From assembly GCF_904846615.1 (NCBI RefSeq), contig NZ_CAJHBK010000001.1, forward strand, positions 62,001-126,000: 64,000 nt of DNA. Reading direction: 5' to 3'. The number at the start of each line of letters is the position of its first letter. Positions within the stretch are counted from its first letter, which is position 1. A model generated the notes under the pieces. That model was given only the letters and a program-made list of their open reading frames with translations, made no database searches and was not told the origin of the DNA. Positions 38,753-47,841 of the stretch are shown piece by piece. The translations under genes were made by a program, and so were the position numbers. This DNA comes from Psychrobacter sp. JCM 18902 (GTDB lineage Bacteria > Pseudomonadota > Gammaproteobacteria > Pseudomonadales > Moraxellaceae).

Positions 38753-38928
38753 CTAGGGCGTGTCCTCATTTTAAAAATGGGGGTAAAAATGAGATAAATT
38801 GCCGTCAAACAAGGAAAGTAGCGCAAATAATATCGAGATATTAATAAGCTAGTTGACGATGTTTGGCAAAATTTAGCCATTTTTAGTCCATTTAGATAAT
38901 AATCGATTGAATTGAGGACACGCCCTAG
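38753..38928. mobile_element. MITE-like element, about 176 bp, with perfect terminal inverted repeats
   Basis: CTAGGGCGTGTCCTCA at 38753-38768 is exactly inverted at 38913-38928. The interior is short and non-coding (a 73-codon minus-strand frame is spurious). Terminal CTAG on both sides could be target duplication or part of the repeat. Ends reading GGGCGTGTCCTCA resemble those of IS5-type elements, so it may be mobilised by such a transposase, none of which is in the window. Its right end touches the next start codon. Confidence 0.8.
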
Positions 38929-39660
38929 ATGATGTTTGGGTTTTTAAAATCTAAATCTGCCAAAATGGCAGGAAATGTTCAAAAACTTTTTCTTAAAAAT
39001 AGTTATCATGAGGCCATTGAACTGGCTGATAACCTATATTGTCAATACATTGATAGCGAAGATTCACAAGAGCGCACCCATGCCAAAGCTGCTTTAACAT
39101 GGAAAACAACAAGCCTTATTATGCTTGAAGAATATCAAGATGCTATATCAGTTTGTGAAAAAATTATTGATATTTATACTCATGGAAATCTTCCTGAAGA
39201 TATTCATGATGGCTATAATAAAAAAATTATAAGAGCGGCATATACTGATAAAGCCAGAGCACTATATGGATTGAAAGAATACAATAAATCTTTAAAAATT
39301 ATAGACTCAGTAGTGGATGAAGGGATTGATTGTACCGATGAATTGACAGAGGTTGCAGTAATTGAAGCATTATTATTAAAGTATGAGATTTTTAAAGAAA
39401 CGGATGCGAATATTCCTGATAAATTGACAGTACTAAATAAAATATCTTTTCGTTTTCAGCTGAGTGATAACCCTAAGATTTTGGAGCAAGTTATTCCTGT
39501 CGTTAAAGACATGATGCTTATATTTATAGCACTTAAGGATATTAAAAACCTACATATTGTTCGTCGTATTCTTGAAAATATTAGTATCAGATCAAAATCT
39601 GAAGAAGTTCAAATTTATCTGTCATACATAGATAAATTTGAAGAATCGTTTAAAGAATAG
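38929..39660 (+). CDS. TPR-like hypothetical protein (paralogue A)
   Basis: This 243-aa, probably cytoplasmic helical protein has TPR-like pairs (YHEAIELADNLYCQYIDSED near 26-45; EYQDAISVCEKIIDIY near 66-81; EYNKSLKIIDSVVDEG near 117-132). It is clearly paralogous to the protein at 40172 (shared layout of AIE-ADxLY-QYI-SED-QER and the AL--L-EY-K-L-IIDSV-D region). The ATG directly abuts the MITE right end, so any native ribosome site and promoter have been replaced. It may be silent or driven from within the MITE. Function is unknown. Confidence 0.6.
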   Translation: MMFGFLKSKSAKMAGNVQKLFLKNSYHEAIELADNLYCQYIDSEDSQERTHAKAALTWKTTSLIMLEEYQDAISVCEKIIDIYTHGNLPEDIHDGYNKKIIRAAYTDKARALYGLKEYNKSLKIIDSVVDEGIDCTDELTEVAVIEALLLKYEIFKETDANIPDKLTVLNKISFRFQLSDNPKILEQVIPVVKDMMLIFIALKDIKNLHIVRRILENISIRSKSEEVQIYLSYIDKFEESFKE

Positions 39661-39791
39661 AAATAGCAGTTATCGGCTATATATAATATATGGAACATAC
39701 AAAAAACTTTGCCAGCACTAGCTGTATATTGCTGATATTTTGTCTGCTATATTTATATACCGTTTAACAAAAGTAAAAATAAGAAAATGCC

Positions 39792-39860
39792 ATGAGCCGC
39801 GACGTCACTTACGAATCTGTCTTCCAAACTGATGATGTCTGTTATACCGCGCAAGGCTAG
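39792..39860 (+). pseudogene. hsdR 5'-end remnant 1
   Basis: This 22-codon fragment, MSRDVTYESVFQTDDVCYTA... then stop, matches the start of the intact hsdR product (MTNAHDIAYESVFQADIIDQ). The nucleotide core ACTTACGAATCTGTCTTCCAA is nearly the same as in hsdR at 44553. It has an AATAAGAAAA-type leader like the other copies. A decayed stretch and a terminator follow. Confidence 0.75.
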
Positions 39861-39920
39861 CAGTTGAATCAGTTCTCAAAAGATATTTCACGCGCTACCA
39901 ATATTAAATTTAGCGGATAG

Positions 39921-39963
39921 AAAGGCCTAATCTTATCAATCATGATGAGATTAGGCCTTTTTT
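39921..39963 (+). terminator. Terminator after first hsdR remnant
   Basis: AAAGGCCTAATCT (39921-39933) pairs with AGATTAGGCCTTT (39948-39960), followed by TTT. It isolates the 38929 gene block from the 40172 block. Confidence 0.85.
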
Positions 39964-40171
39964 GCTTAATAACTAAGGATAGCTTTCTATGTATCTCGTC
40001 AATTGTGTATTATTTTGATACTATTGCCAAAACTAATTTTATATCAACTATAGTTAGGAAAATAATATTTTTCTAGTGCTCAATTGCTGATGCAGTCATT
40101 TGAAGCGTTCTGTGATTTATAAAGGACGACCTATATTCTAACGAATGTTTCTATACCCATAAGGATAAATA

Positions 40172-40924
40172 ATGTTTTGGTCTGCAAAATCTAAAGCTTT
40201 AAGAATGGCAAAAAAATTATTAAAACTAAATAGACTTGGTAAGCTTGAAGCTGCTATTGAAGTAGCTGATAAGCTGTATAGCCAATATATTAATAGTGAA
40301 GATCAACAAGAACGTAGTCATGCTAGACTTGCTCTAGTAGGAAAAACGCCAGGTTTGTTCTTGCTTGGTAGATACAGAGAAGTCATAGTACACGCTGACC
40401 ACACTATCAAAGTTTTTACAGATAGCAAACTATCTGAAGATATAGAAGGAGAGGTTGTATCTGATTATTATATTAGAGAGCTCAACAGAAGTAAGATAAA
40501 AGCACTCCATGCTTTAGAAGAATATGATAAAGCACTCTTACTTATAGACTCAGTTTTAGATGACTTTATTACTCACACACAGCATGGTTCAGAGTATATA
40601 ACTTCTGAGATTCTATTATTAAAAGCCGATATCTTTAAAACAAAAAAATATGATATCAATGATAGGCTAGCTGTGTTTAATCAAATTATTGATCGCTATC
40701 GTAAAAGCAAAGACTTTAATGTTTTAGAAAATGTTCTACATGCTCTTACCGAGATTCTGATTGTATGTGTTGAACTTGATGACCATGAAACGGCGCTTAC
40801 TATTAGTCAAACAGCTAAAGAACTTGATAGTAGGGCTGATCAAGTCAAAGTCCAAAGGATATTAACGAGTGTGGAACAGTTTGAAATGTTATTAGAGGCG
40901 AATAAAAAAGGACTAATGACCTAA
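40172..40924 (+). CDS. TPR-like hypothetical protein (paralogue B)
   Basis: This 250-aa helical protein is paralogous to the one at 38929, with the same TPR-like segments (KLEAAIEVADKLYSQYINSE near 25-44; EYDKALLLIDSVLDDF near 121-136). Unlike paralogue A it keeps a normal upstream region with a ribosome site (AAGGATAAATA before the ATG). There is no signal peptide. No family beyond TPR-like is recognised. Two diverged copies in one cargo zone hint at a repeatedly acquired gene. Confidence 0.65.
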   Translation: MFWSAKSKALRMAKKLLKLNRLGKLEAAIEVADKLYSQYINSEDQQERSHARLALVGKTPGLFLLGRYREVIVHADHTIKVFTDSKLSEDIEGEVVSDYYIRELNRSKIKALHALEEYDKALLLIDSVLDDFITHTQHGSEYITSEILLLKADIFKTKKYDINDRLAVFNQIIDRYRKSKDFNVLENVLHALTEILIVCVELDDHETALTISQTAKELDSRADQVKVQRILTSVEQFEMLLEANKKGLMT

Positions 40925-41049
40925 GTTTTAGCATTGTAATCAGTGATGACGGGTAATAATTTGCAAGGCTGACAAGTATCTAAGTCGTCATAAATCGAGA
41001 TTAATCGCATTACTTCATGTTTGAGGAAATTGACAAAAGGGCTTACTTT

Positions 41050-41808
41050 ATGAAAGCAATGACCATAGCTGCCATCTTTGTCTCAATGACAGTCACCACT
41101 ATCGCCCAAGCCGAAGTCTACAAATGGCAAGATGATTTATGCGATATGCAAGGCGAGTTCGATAATAAAAAGTATAGCGCCAAGCAAATCAAAAATTCCC
41201 ATCTCGTATTGGATCGTTTAACCAGATTAAATCTGGAAAGCTTCTCTTCACCCATGAGTGTTGATGCGCTAGATAAACTATCTATGAAAGACTTAGATGT
41301 CTCGACCGAAGAGTATAAGCAAGTAAAGCGTGATACTGAGCGTCTTGATGTTGTACCTGAAGCGAAAGGCTATAAACGAAACTTACTCAAAACGATTGAC
41401 GCAGAGTATGAAAAAGATCGATTAGTCATTTTAGGCTATCTAAACCCTAGTGAAGCCCTCAAACAAAGCCCTCAGATGTGTAAAAACTATATTGAACCTT
41501 TCATGCAGAACGAAGCGGCGGTGCAAAATAGATGGAAACAGTTTGTTGAAGAGCAAATTCTGGAAACAAGCGAGTATGGGGCTGATGAACTAGAACGATA
41601 TCGTAAAATTGCGACCCAGCGCTATCAGGAAGAAAAGGTAAGTAACTCTGCTAAGTATGCCAGAATAAACTTGATAACTTTTGGCTTTGGTAATTGCGTG
41701 AATGATCAGGTTTATCATGCTGACTCTGAAAAAGTCTTTAAAGACTCTCAAGCGCTGAATAAGACGTTATTTGGTAAGAGCCTGACGATGGTGTGTGAGG
41801 AACCGTAG
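41050..41808 (+). CDS. Secreted hypothetical protein
   Basis: This 252-aa protein has a clear signal peptide (MKAMTIAAIFVSMTVTTIAQ, cleavage after AQA). The mature part is helical and charged with a few cysteines (Cys near 31, 141, 225 and 250), probably periplasmic. The start at 41050 is chosen because the signal peptide begins there; the frame extends 11 codons upstream. No family is recognised. It is one of the cargo genes between hsdS and hsdR. Confidence 0.6.
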   Translation: MKAMTIAAIFVSMTVTTIAQAEVYKWQDDLCDMQGEFDNKKYSAKQIKNSHLVLDRLTRLNLESFSSPMSVDALDKLSMKDLDVSTEEYKQVKRDTERLDVVPEAKGYKRNLLKTIDAEYEKDRLVILGYLNPSEALKQSPQMCKNYIEPFMQNEAAVQNRWKQFVEEQILETSEYGADELERYRKIATQRYQEEKVSNSAKYARINLITFGFGNCVNDQVYHADSEKVFKDSQALNKTLFGKSLTMVCEEP

Positions 41809-41843
41809 AGTTGGTTTAAGCGTATCAAAAAATAGAGTGAGCT

Positions 41844-42464
41844 ATGAAAAATAATGTCATAAAATATCGCAAAATAAGAGGCCTGAACCGCCGTAAGCGC
41901 GCTATTGAAAAATGGGGCGAAGCTAATAAAGTTCTTGATGTTGATCTGTTAAATCAAGAAAAGCGAGATTACGTTAAGTTTTTGGTAGCTCCATGGTCAC
42001 GCTTGTCTTTGATTAATAGTATCTATCCTGAGCCAATGGGCGACTGTGAATATCTATTGATTAAAAATGTGCAAAATATCTATCAGTCATGGAAAGATTC
42101 GCTAGAAAAGTTGCAAACCCCGTATTATTTACAAATCTGGTTATTTGAAACGTACATCAGTCGCTCACAAGTAGTTTGTGCGATAGAGGATTACAAAGAC
42201 TTTTATCAAAATACGTTTGAGCCAATAGATGAGCAGCCCGAAAATGGTATTCAAAGCTCTATTCACTATAATTCAAAAACCGCTGAATACTTAGATCATT
42301 TTGAATGGAAACTTTATCGAAGGCTTGACTATTATGATATGGCTGATGAAGAAGATGTAGAGATGTTGCAAGACATTGACCCTATTAGATTTTTAAGAAA
42401 AGAAAGCATTGAAGGGCAGGAGCAACAGATCGTTGAAATCGATAAAGTGTGGTTGATCTCATAA
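41844..42464 (+). CDS. Hypothetical protein in hsdS-hsdR cargo
   Basis: This 206-aa soluble protein is basic at the N-terminus (KYRKIRGLNRRKRAIEKWGE) and acidic at the C-terminus, ending VEIDKVWLIS. No domain is recognised. It starts 35 bp after the secreted protein, likely the same transcript. A scrap reading IAEVNKVWLIK lies at about 38522-38555, after the short Sel1 gene, suggesting another copy of this family was once there. Confidence 0.55.
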   Translation: MKNNVIKYRKIRGLNRRKRAIEKWGEANKVLDVDLLNQEKRDYVKFLVAPWSRLSLINSIYPEPMGDCEYLLIKNVQNIYQSWKDSLEKLQTPYYLQIWLFETYISRSQVVCAIEDYKDFYQNTFEPIDEQPENGIQSSIHYNSKTAEYLDHFEWKLYRRLDYYDMADEEDVEMLQDIDPIRFLRKESIEGQEQQIVEIDKVWLIS

Positions 42465-42498
42465 GCCCAATTCATAACTTAATAATAAGAATCTCACC

Positions 42499-42621
42499 AT
42501 GACTCAGACAAGTACTGCTATTAACGCGCATAACATCACTTACGAATCTGTCTTTCAAGCCGATATTGTCAGCCAAATGCAGGCGCAAGGTTGGCAGTTG
42601 AGTCATGCCAGCGGTTTATGA
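42499..42621 (+). pseudogene. hsdR 5'-end remnant 2
   Basis: This 40-codon frame reads ...NITYESVFQADIVSQMQAQGWQLSHASGL then stop. It aligns with hsdR residues 1-37 (DIAYESVFQADIIDQMQAHGWQLGHASGY) with only a few differences, then breaks off. It is the best preserved of the two hsdR echoes and directly precedes the Sel1 cargo gene. Confidence 0.85.
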
Positions 42622-42714
42622 CTATAGTATTAAGCAACGGGAATGCCCTTATACAATAACTTGATATAAATAAAATACCCTATATCCATTCCGCCCTAAT
42701 ATGTAGAGGACAAA

Positions 42715-44073
42715 ATGAAAGTGTCAATCGTACCGCTAAGAATCAGACACAAAGTAATAGCTTTGAGCGCTGCTTTAGCGCTATCGTTATCCGCGCATGC
42801 AACCAGTTTTAGCAGTACCAAAGCGCTGGCGGAACAAGGTCATGCCGCCGCTCAATATAGCATGGGCGCGATGTATGAGATGGGCGATGGTGTGCCCCAA
42901 GACCCTAATAAAGCGGTAGCGTGGTATAAAAAAGCCGCTGATCAGGGCGTGGCGGCAGCGCAATACGATATGGGCGCGATATATATGACAGGCGAGTATG
43001 TGCCGCAGGATTATGCTACCGGCGCAGAATGGTTCCAAAAGGCTGCCAATCAAGGCGACAGCATAGCGCAATATAATCTTGGCGCGATGTATCAAGAAGG
43101 CTTAGGGGTAGAGCAAGATTATGCCAAGTCGCTCGCATGGTTCGAGAAATCTGCCAATCAAGAGGAGCCATTCGCGCAATATAGCATGGGCGCGGTGTAC
43201 CAAGAAGGACTGGGCGTGACGCCTGACTATGCCAAAGCGGTCGAGTGGTATCAACGCGCCGCCGCACAAGATAATGTGATGGCGCAGTACAGTTTGGGCT
43301 TGTTGTATCAAAGCGGCATTGGGGTCGATCAGGATTTTACCAAAGCCTATGACTGGTATCAAAAAGCCATTGAGCAAGGAGATCTTGACGCTCACAATAA
43401 CATCGGCGTGATGTATGAAGCAGGCTTAGGCGTGACGCAAGACTATAGCGAAGCAGCCAAATGGTATCAAAAGGCTGCCGATCAAGGACATGCAATTGCC
43501 CAAAACAATATTGGACAGTTTTATATAAAAGGCTTAGGTGTGACGCAGGATTATACCAAAGCACTGTATTGGCTACGAAAAGCCGCCGCGCAAGGTGAGG
43601 ATTTGGCGCAAAATAATTTAGGCTATATGTATGAGAACGGTAATGGGGTTGCGCGTGATTATGCCGAGGCTTTTAAATGGTATGAAAAGTCTGCCAACCA
43701 TGGCAATGCATTGGGTATGGGCGGTTTGGGCTGGGCATACTATAGTGGTCAAGGCGTTGAGCAAAACTATGTTAAAGCCTTTGAGTGGTCACAACAATCT
43801 GCCAATCAAGGTGAAGCTGCTGGTCTAAACAACCTTGCTGTGATGTACTTAGAGGGCAATGGCGTACCGAAAAATTATGCCCGCGCCATGACGTTATTTA
43901 AACAAGCTGCCGCCCAAAATCATCCGTTCGCCCCGCGTAATCTGGGGCTGATGTATATGAAGGCGCAAGGGGTAAAGCAAGACAACGTGCAGGCTAAGGA
44001 ATGGTTTGATAAAGGCTGTGGCAATGGCGACTTGCAATCATGTCTTGGCTCTAAACTGTTAAATATGCCTTAA
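42715..44073 (+). CDS. Secreted Sel1-repeat protein, eleven repeats
   Basis: This 452-aa protein has a signal peptide (to ALSLSAHA, about residue 29), then eleven consecutive Sel1-like repeats of about 36 aa (pattern AxAQYxLGxxYxxGxGVxQDYxKAxxWYxKAAxQG). It finishes with a Cys-containing end (KGCGNGDLQSC). Such proteins form a superhelical scaffold for protein interaction, probably in the periplasm or outside. It lies between hsdR remnant 2 and a small membrane protein. Relation to restriction is unlikely; it is cargo. Confidence 0.88.
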   Translation: MKVSIVPLRIRHKVIALSAALALSLSAHATSFSSTKALAEQGHAAAQYSMGAMYEMGDGVPQDPNKAVAWYKKAADQGVAAAQYDMGAIYMTGEYVPQDYATGAEWFQKAANQGDSIAQYNLGAMYQEGLGVEQDYAKSLAWFEKSANQEEPFAQYSMGAVYQEGLGVTPDYAKAVEWYQRAAAQDNVMAQYSLGLLYQSGIGVDQDFTKAYDWYQKAIEQGDLDAHNNIGVMYEAGLGVTQDYSEAAKWYQKAADQGHAIAQNNIGQFYIKGLGVTQDYTKALYWLRKAAAQGEDLAQNNLGYMYENGNGVARDYAEAFKWYEKSANHGNALGMGGLGWAYYSGQGVEQNYVKAFEWSQQSANQGEAAGLNNLAVMYLEGNGVPKNYARAMTLFKQAAAQNHPFAPRNLGLMYMKAQGVKQDNVQAKEWFDKGCGNGDLQSCLGSKLLNMP

Positions 44074-44103
44074 AATGACTTCCGCATATTAATAGATATA
44101 ATT

Positions 44104-44484
44104 ATGAATCATCCCGATCCAATTACTAAGTGCTACAAGCAGCTATTCTGGGCGCTCATTTATAGCCCTATTATTGCTTATCTAATAAATGCTTACTTAA
44201 CTTACAGCGGGTACAAAAAGCACGACTCGAATTATACTGTTTCTTTAGAGTTTTTTAGTAGTACCGCTAAGTATATGCTGGACGATATTACCATTACTTT
44301 AATGTTCCTTTGGATTCCCTATGTTTGGATTGTAATTATTCCTTATCTGTTTATTTCTTATAAGGCACTTACTTCCAAAAGAGCAGTCGCTGAGAAATAT
44401 AGAACGCTACTATTAACGTTTCTGCTAGTGCTGCTTTTTATATTTGCTAGAGAGTATTCAGACCTTATAGCGCTTTCGACCTAA
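44104..44484 (+). CDS. Small membrane protein, unknown
   Basis: This 126-aa protein has three or four hydrophobic segments (about residues 11-31, 59-88 and 100-118). No family is recognised. It starts 30 bp after the Sel1 gene, probably the same transcript, and ends 41 bp before hsdR. It could anchor or partner the Sel1 protein, which is inference from position only. Confidence 0.55.
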   Translation: MNHPDPITKCYKQLFWALIYSPIIAYLINAYLTYSGYKKHDSNYTVSLEFFSSTAKYMLDDITITLMFLWIPYVWIVIIPYLFISYKALTSKRAVAEKYRTLLLTFLLVLLFIFAREYSDLIALST

Positions 44485-44525
44485 TTATTTTAAGCAAAAT
44501 AATAATAAAACTAAACGGACTTAAC

Positions 44526-47500
44526 ATGACCAACGCCCACGATATCGCTTACGAATCTGTCTTCCAAGCCGATATCATCGACCAGATGCAGGCACATGGC
44601 TGGCAATTGGGTCATGCCAGCGGCTATCAGGCAGAGACTGCGCTGTATGAGCAAGATGTGCTGGACTTTGTGCAGACGACCCAGCCACAAGAGTGGGAGA
44701 AGTTCTGCCGCACTTTTCCTATCGACTCTGAACGCCACTTTATCACAGCATTGGTTAAGCAGCTGAATAAAGCGGATGAGAATGCAACTGATAAAGCCTC
44801 GCGCACCTATGGCACCTTAGGCGTATTGCGTCATGATCTCAAGATCCGTAACGCGCGCTTCTCTTTATGCCAGTTTAAGCCTGAGCATAGCCTCAATCCT
44901 GAAATTATGGCACGCTATGAGGCCAATATCTGCCGTGTCGTTCCTGAGGTGGTGTATAGCCCGCATGCTAGTTTAAAAGACAGCACTGACGGCAAGGTCG
45001 CTAAGCGTAACCGTATTGACGTGGTTTTATTCGTCAATGGCTTACCCGTGACGACGATGGAGCTAAAGTCTGAGTTTAAGCAATCGGTACAAAACGCTAT
45101 TAGCCAGTATAAGAAGACACGCCTGCCAAAAGACCCTGATACTAAAAAACCTGAGCCGTTGCTAATGTTTAAGCGTGGCGCATTGGTGCACTTTGCCGTC
45201 AGTCAGTATGAAGTCTATATGACAACCAAGCTGGCAGGTAACAGCACCTACTTTTTACCCTTTAATAAAGGCACTAAAGATGGCGGCGCGGGCAATGATA
45301 CGCCTAGCGATAGCAGCCGTTATGCCACCGATTACCTCTGGAACGAGGTGCTCACGCCAGAGAACTTGCTATCGATCCTTGGGCATTTTATGCACTTGCA
45401 GATAGAGGAAGAAGAAGACGCAATTGGTCGTAAGTCTAAAAAAGAAACTATGATGTTTCCGCGCTATCATCAGTGGGATGTGGTGACCAAATTGGTCAAT
45501 GCGGCCATTACTGAGGGCGCTGGGCAAAAGTATTTGATTCAGCATAGTGCAGGGTCAGGCAAGTCCAACTCTATCGCATGGACAGCGCATCAGCTATCGA
45601 CCCTATATAACAGTGACGGTGATAAGCAGTTTCATTCAGTGATTGTTATTACTGACCGTACCGTACTTGATGACCAGCTTCAAGAGACCATCTATCAGTT
45701 TGAACATGCCGATGGCGTGGTGGGCAAGATTAATAGAAAAGAGGGTGATGGCTCAAAGTCTGAACAGCTAGCTAGCGCACTGGTGAACTCACAGCCAATT
45801 ATCATTGTGACTATTCAAACCTTTCCCTTCGTGCTCAAAGCGATTGAAGATTCAAGTGTGCTCAAGTCACGCCGTTATGCCATCATTGCCGATGAAGCGC
45901 ATTCCTCACAGACAGGCTCAACGGCACGCCAGCTCAAAGAAGTACTGATCTCTGGTGAGATAGAGATTGATACCGAGAAGCAAGCAGATGATGAAAAGCC
46001 GCTCTCTAGTGAAGATATGCTCGATAACGTCATTGCCGCACGCCGCAGCAGTCCTAATCTCAGCTACTATGCCTTTACTGCCACGCCTAAGCCGAAAACC
46101 ATCGAGCTGTTTGGACGTCTGCCTAATCCTGATTTGCCAGCCTCAAAAGATAACCTGCCAGCCGCTTATCATGTCTATTCCATGCGCCAAGCCATTGAAG
46201 AAAGCTTTATCCTAGATGTGCTAAAAAACTACACCAACTATAAAGTGGTCTATCAGCTCAAGCAAAAGCTTGCCGCTGCTGATGACGAAGTCGATGCTCG
46301 CCGCGCCAAGATTAAGCTCAATAATTGGGTACGCTTGCATGAGCATAATATCGCCCAGAAAGTGAAGATCATCATTGAGCACTTTAATGACAACATCAAA
46401 GGCTTACTTGGTGGCCAAGCCAAAGCGATGGTGGTGACCGGTTCACGTAAAGAGGCGGTACGCTACAAGCTCGTCTTTGATAACTATATCGCTGAGTACG
46501 GCTATAGAAACATCAATGCCATGGTCGCGTTCTCAGGGGAAGTGACCTTCAATGACAATGACCCTGACAGCGGCGCATTACTTGGTGAGAAGTTTACTGA
46601 GCACAATATGAATATTGGCCTAAAAGGCCGCGACCTACGTAAAGCTTTTGACAGTGATGACTATCAGGTGATGTTAGTGGCTAATAAGTTCCAGACAGGC
46701 TTTGATCAGCCCAAGCTATGCGCCATGTACGTTGATAAGAAGCTAACGGGTGTGGACTGCGTACAGACCTTATCGCGCTTAAACCGTACTTATAAAGGTA
46801 AAGCTGAGAGTGGCACGTTTGTGCTCGACTTCTTTAATGACCCACAAGATATTTTAGAGGCCTTCCAGCCATATTATGAGACTGCAACCTTAGCGGATGT
46901 GTCTGACCCTGATCAGGTGTTTGACCTTTATGAGAAATTGCGAGCATCTCAAATTTTCTTATGGCACGAGGTCGAGCAATTCGTTGAGGCCTTCTACAGC
47001 AAGAACAAGTCTAACGCCGCCATCAGTAATATCTGCAAGCCAGCGGTTGAGCGTTGGCAGAAGCGCTACAGCCAAGCACGTGAACAAGCACAGCATGCCA
47101 AAGTGATGCTAGAGCGTACCAAGGCCACGGGCGATGTGGTACTGATGACTAATGCTGAGAATGACTACAAAGGTTTTAGGGCCGATCAAGACGCGCTGGA
47201 AATATTTAAAAAGGACTTAGGCACCTTTACCCGCCAATATGAGTTTATGTCGCAGATTGTGGACTATGACGACAAAGAGCTAGAGAAATTGAGCCTATAC
47301 GCGCGTAACTTACAGCCGCTATTACGTGAAAGCGTGGACAACGAAGATGAGGTTGATCTAAGTAACATCGTTATGAGTCATTACCGCGTCTCAAAGCTGC
47401 ATCAGCAAGACTTAAAGCTACAAGAGGGCAAGTCTGAGTATCAACTAGATGGTGGCAGTGGAGCGGGCACGGCCACGCCTAAAGACAAACAAGAAGCACT

Positions 47501-47801
47501 GCTATCACAGATTATTGATAGATTAAACGAGGTTTTTGCTGGTGAGGATTTTACCGATAAGGACAAAGTGAACTTTATGAATACTATTTGGAATAAGGTC
47601 ACTGAGAATGAGCTCGTGGTCAAACAGTTTACCAATAATAGTGTTGATCAGATTATGCTGGGTGGTTATCCAAACGCTGCCGAGGACGCTATGTTTGATG
47701 CAAAGGGTACGTTTGAAGACATGACTATGCATCTACTGTCTAACCCGAATCAGTTTAAGCAGTTTATTCGATTGATGCTCGATACGAAGCTGGGTGCTTA
47801 A
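44526..47801 (+). CDS. hsdR: Type I restriction endonuclease, R subunit
   Basis: This 1091-aa motor and nuclease subunit cuts unmethylated DNA together with HsdM and HsdS. The N-terminal nuclease domain has the PD-(D/E)xK-like IDVVLFVNGLPVTTMELKSE (about 164-183). The helicase motor has Walker A HSAGSGKSNS (about 340) and a DEAH box (IADEAHSSQTG, about 457). Motif VI-like VDCVQTLSRLNRTYKGKAES lies near 744. A long helical C-terminus contacts the M/S core. It is full-length and intact. Two truncated copies of its first codons lie upstream (39792 and 42499). Confidence 0.95.
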   Translation: MTNAHDIAYESVFQADIIDQMQAHGWQLGHASGYQAETALYEQDVLDFVQTTQPQEWEKFCRTFPIDSERHFITALVKQLNKADENATDKASRTYGTLGVLRHDLKIRNARFSLCQFKPEHSLNPEIMARYEANICRVVPEVVYSPHASLKDSTDGKVAKRNRIDVVLFVNGLPVTTMELKSEFKQSVQNAISQYKKTRLPKDPDTKKPEPLLMFKRGALVHFAVSQYEVYMTTKLAGNSTYFLPFNKGTKDGGAGNDTPSDSSRYATDYLWNEVLTPENLLSILGHFMHLQIEEEEDAIGRKSKKETMMFPRYHQWDVVTKLVNAAITEGAGQKYLIQHSAGSGKSNSIAWTAHQLSTLYNSDGDKQFHSVIVITDRTVLDDQLQETIYQFEHADGVVGKINRKEGDGSKSEQLASALVNSQPIIIVTIQTFPFVLKAIEDSSVLKSRRYAIIADEAHSSQTGSTARQLKEVLISGEIEIDTEKQADDEKPLSSEDMLDNVIAARRSSPNLSYYAFTATPKPKTIELFGRLPNPDLPASKDNLPAAYHVYSMRQAIEESFILDVLKNYTNYKVVYQLKQKLAAADDEVDARRAKIKLNNWVRLHEHNIAQKVKIIIEHFNDNIKGLLGGQAKAMVVTGSRKEAVRYKLVFDNYIAEYGYRNINAMVAFSGEVTFNDNDPDSGALLGEKFTEHNMNIGLKGRDLRKAFDSDDYQVMLVANKFQTGFDQPKLCAMYVDKKLTGVDCVQTLSRLNRTYKGKAESGTFVLDFFNDPQDILEAFQPYYETATLADVSDPDQVFDLYEKLRASQIFLWHEVEQFVEAFYSKNKSNAAISNICKPAVERWQKRYSQAREQAQHAKVMLERTKATGDVVLMTNAENDYKGFRADQDALEIFKKDLGTFTRQYEFMSQIVDYDDKELEKLSLYARNLQPLLRESVDNEDEVDLSNIVMSHYRVSKLHQQDLKLQEGKSEYQLDGGSGAGTATPKDKQEALLSQIIDRLNEVFAGEDFTDKDKVNFMNTIWNKVTENELVVKQFTNNSVDQIMLGGYPNAAEDAMFDAKGTFEDMTMHLLSNPNQFKQFIRLMLDTKLGA

Positions 47802-47841
47802 GTTTTAGGATAGGTTATACAGAGAGTAAAGGGTACATAGT

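Noticed and set aside
38659..38880. 73-codon minus-strand frame within the MITE region
   Set aside because: It crosses the MITE boundary and shows no transposase features.
38929..40924. Toxin-antitoxin reading of the two TPR-like genes
   Set aside because: Both are about 245 aa, similar to each other and not paired as toxin plus antitoxin; no nuclease or acetyltransferase motif was seen.
43016..43564. Antisense frames across the Sel1 repeats
   Set aside because: They are periodic shadows of the repeat codons.
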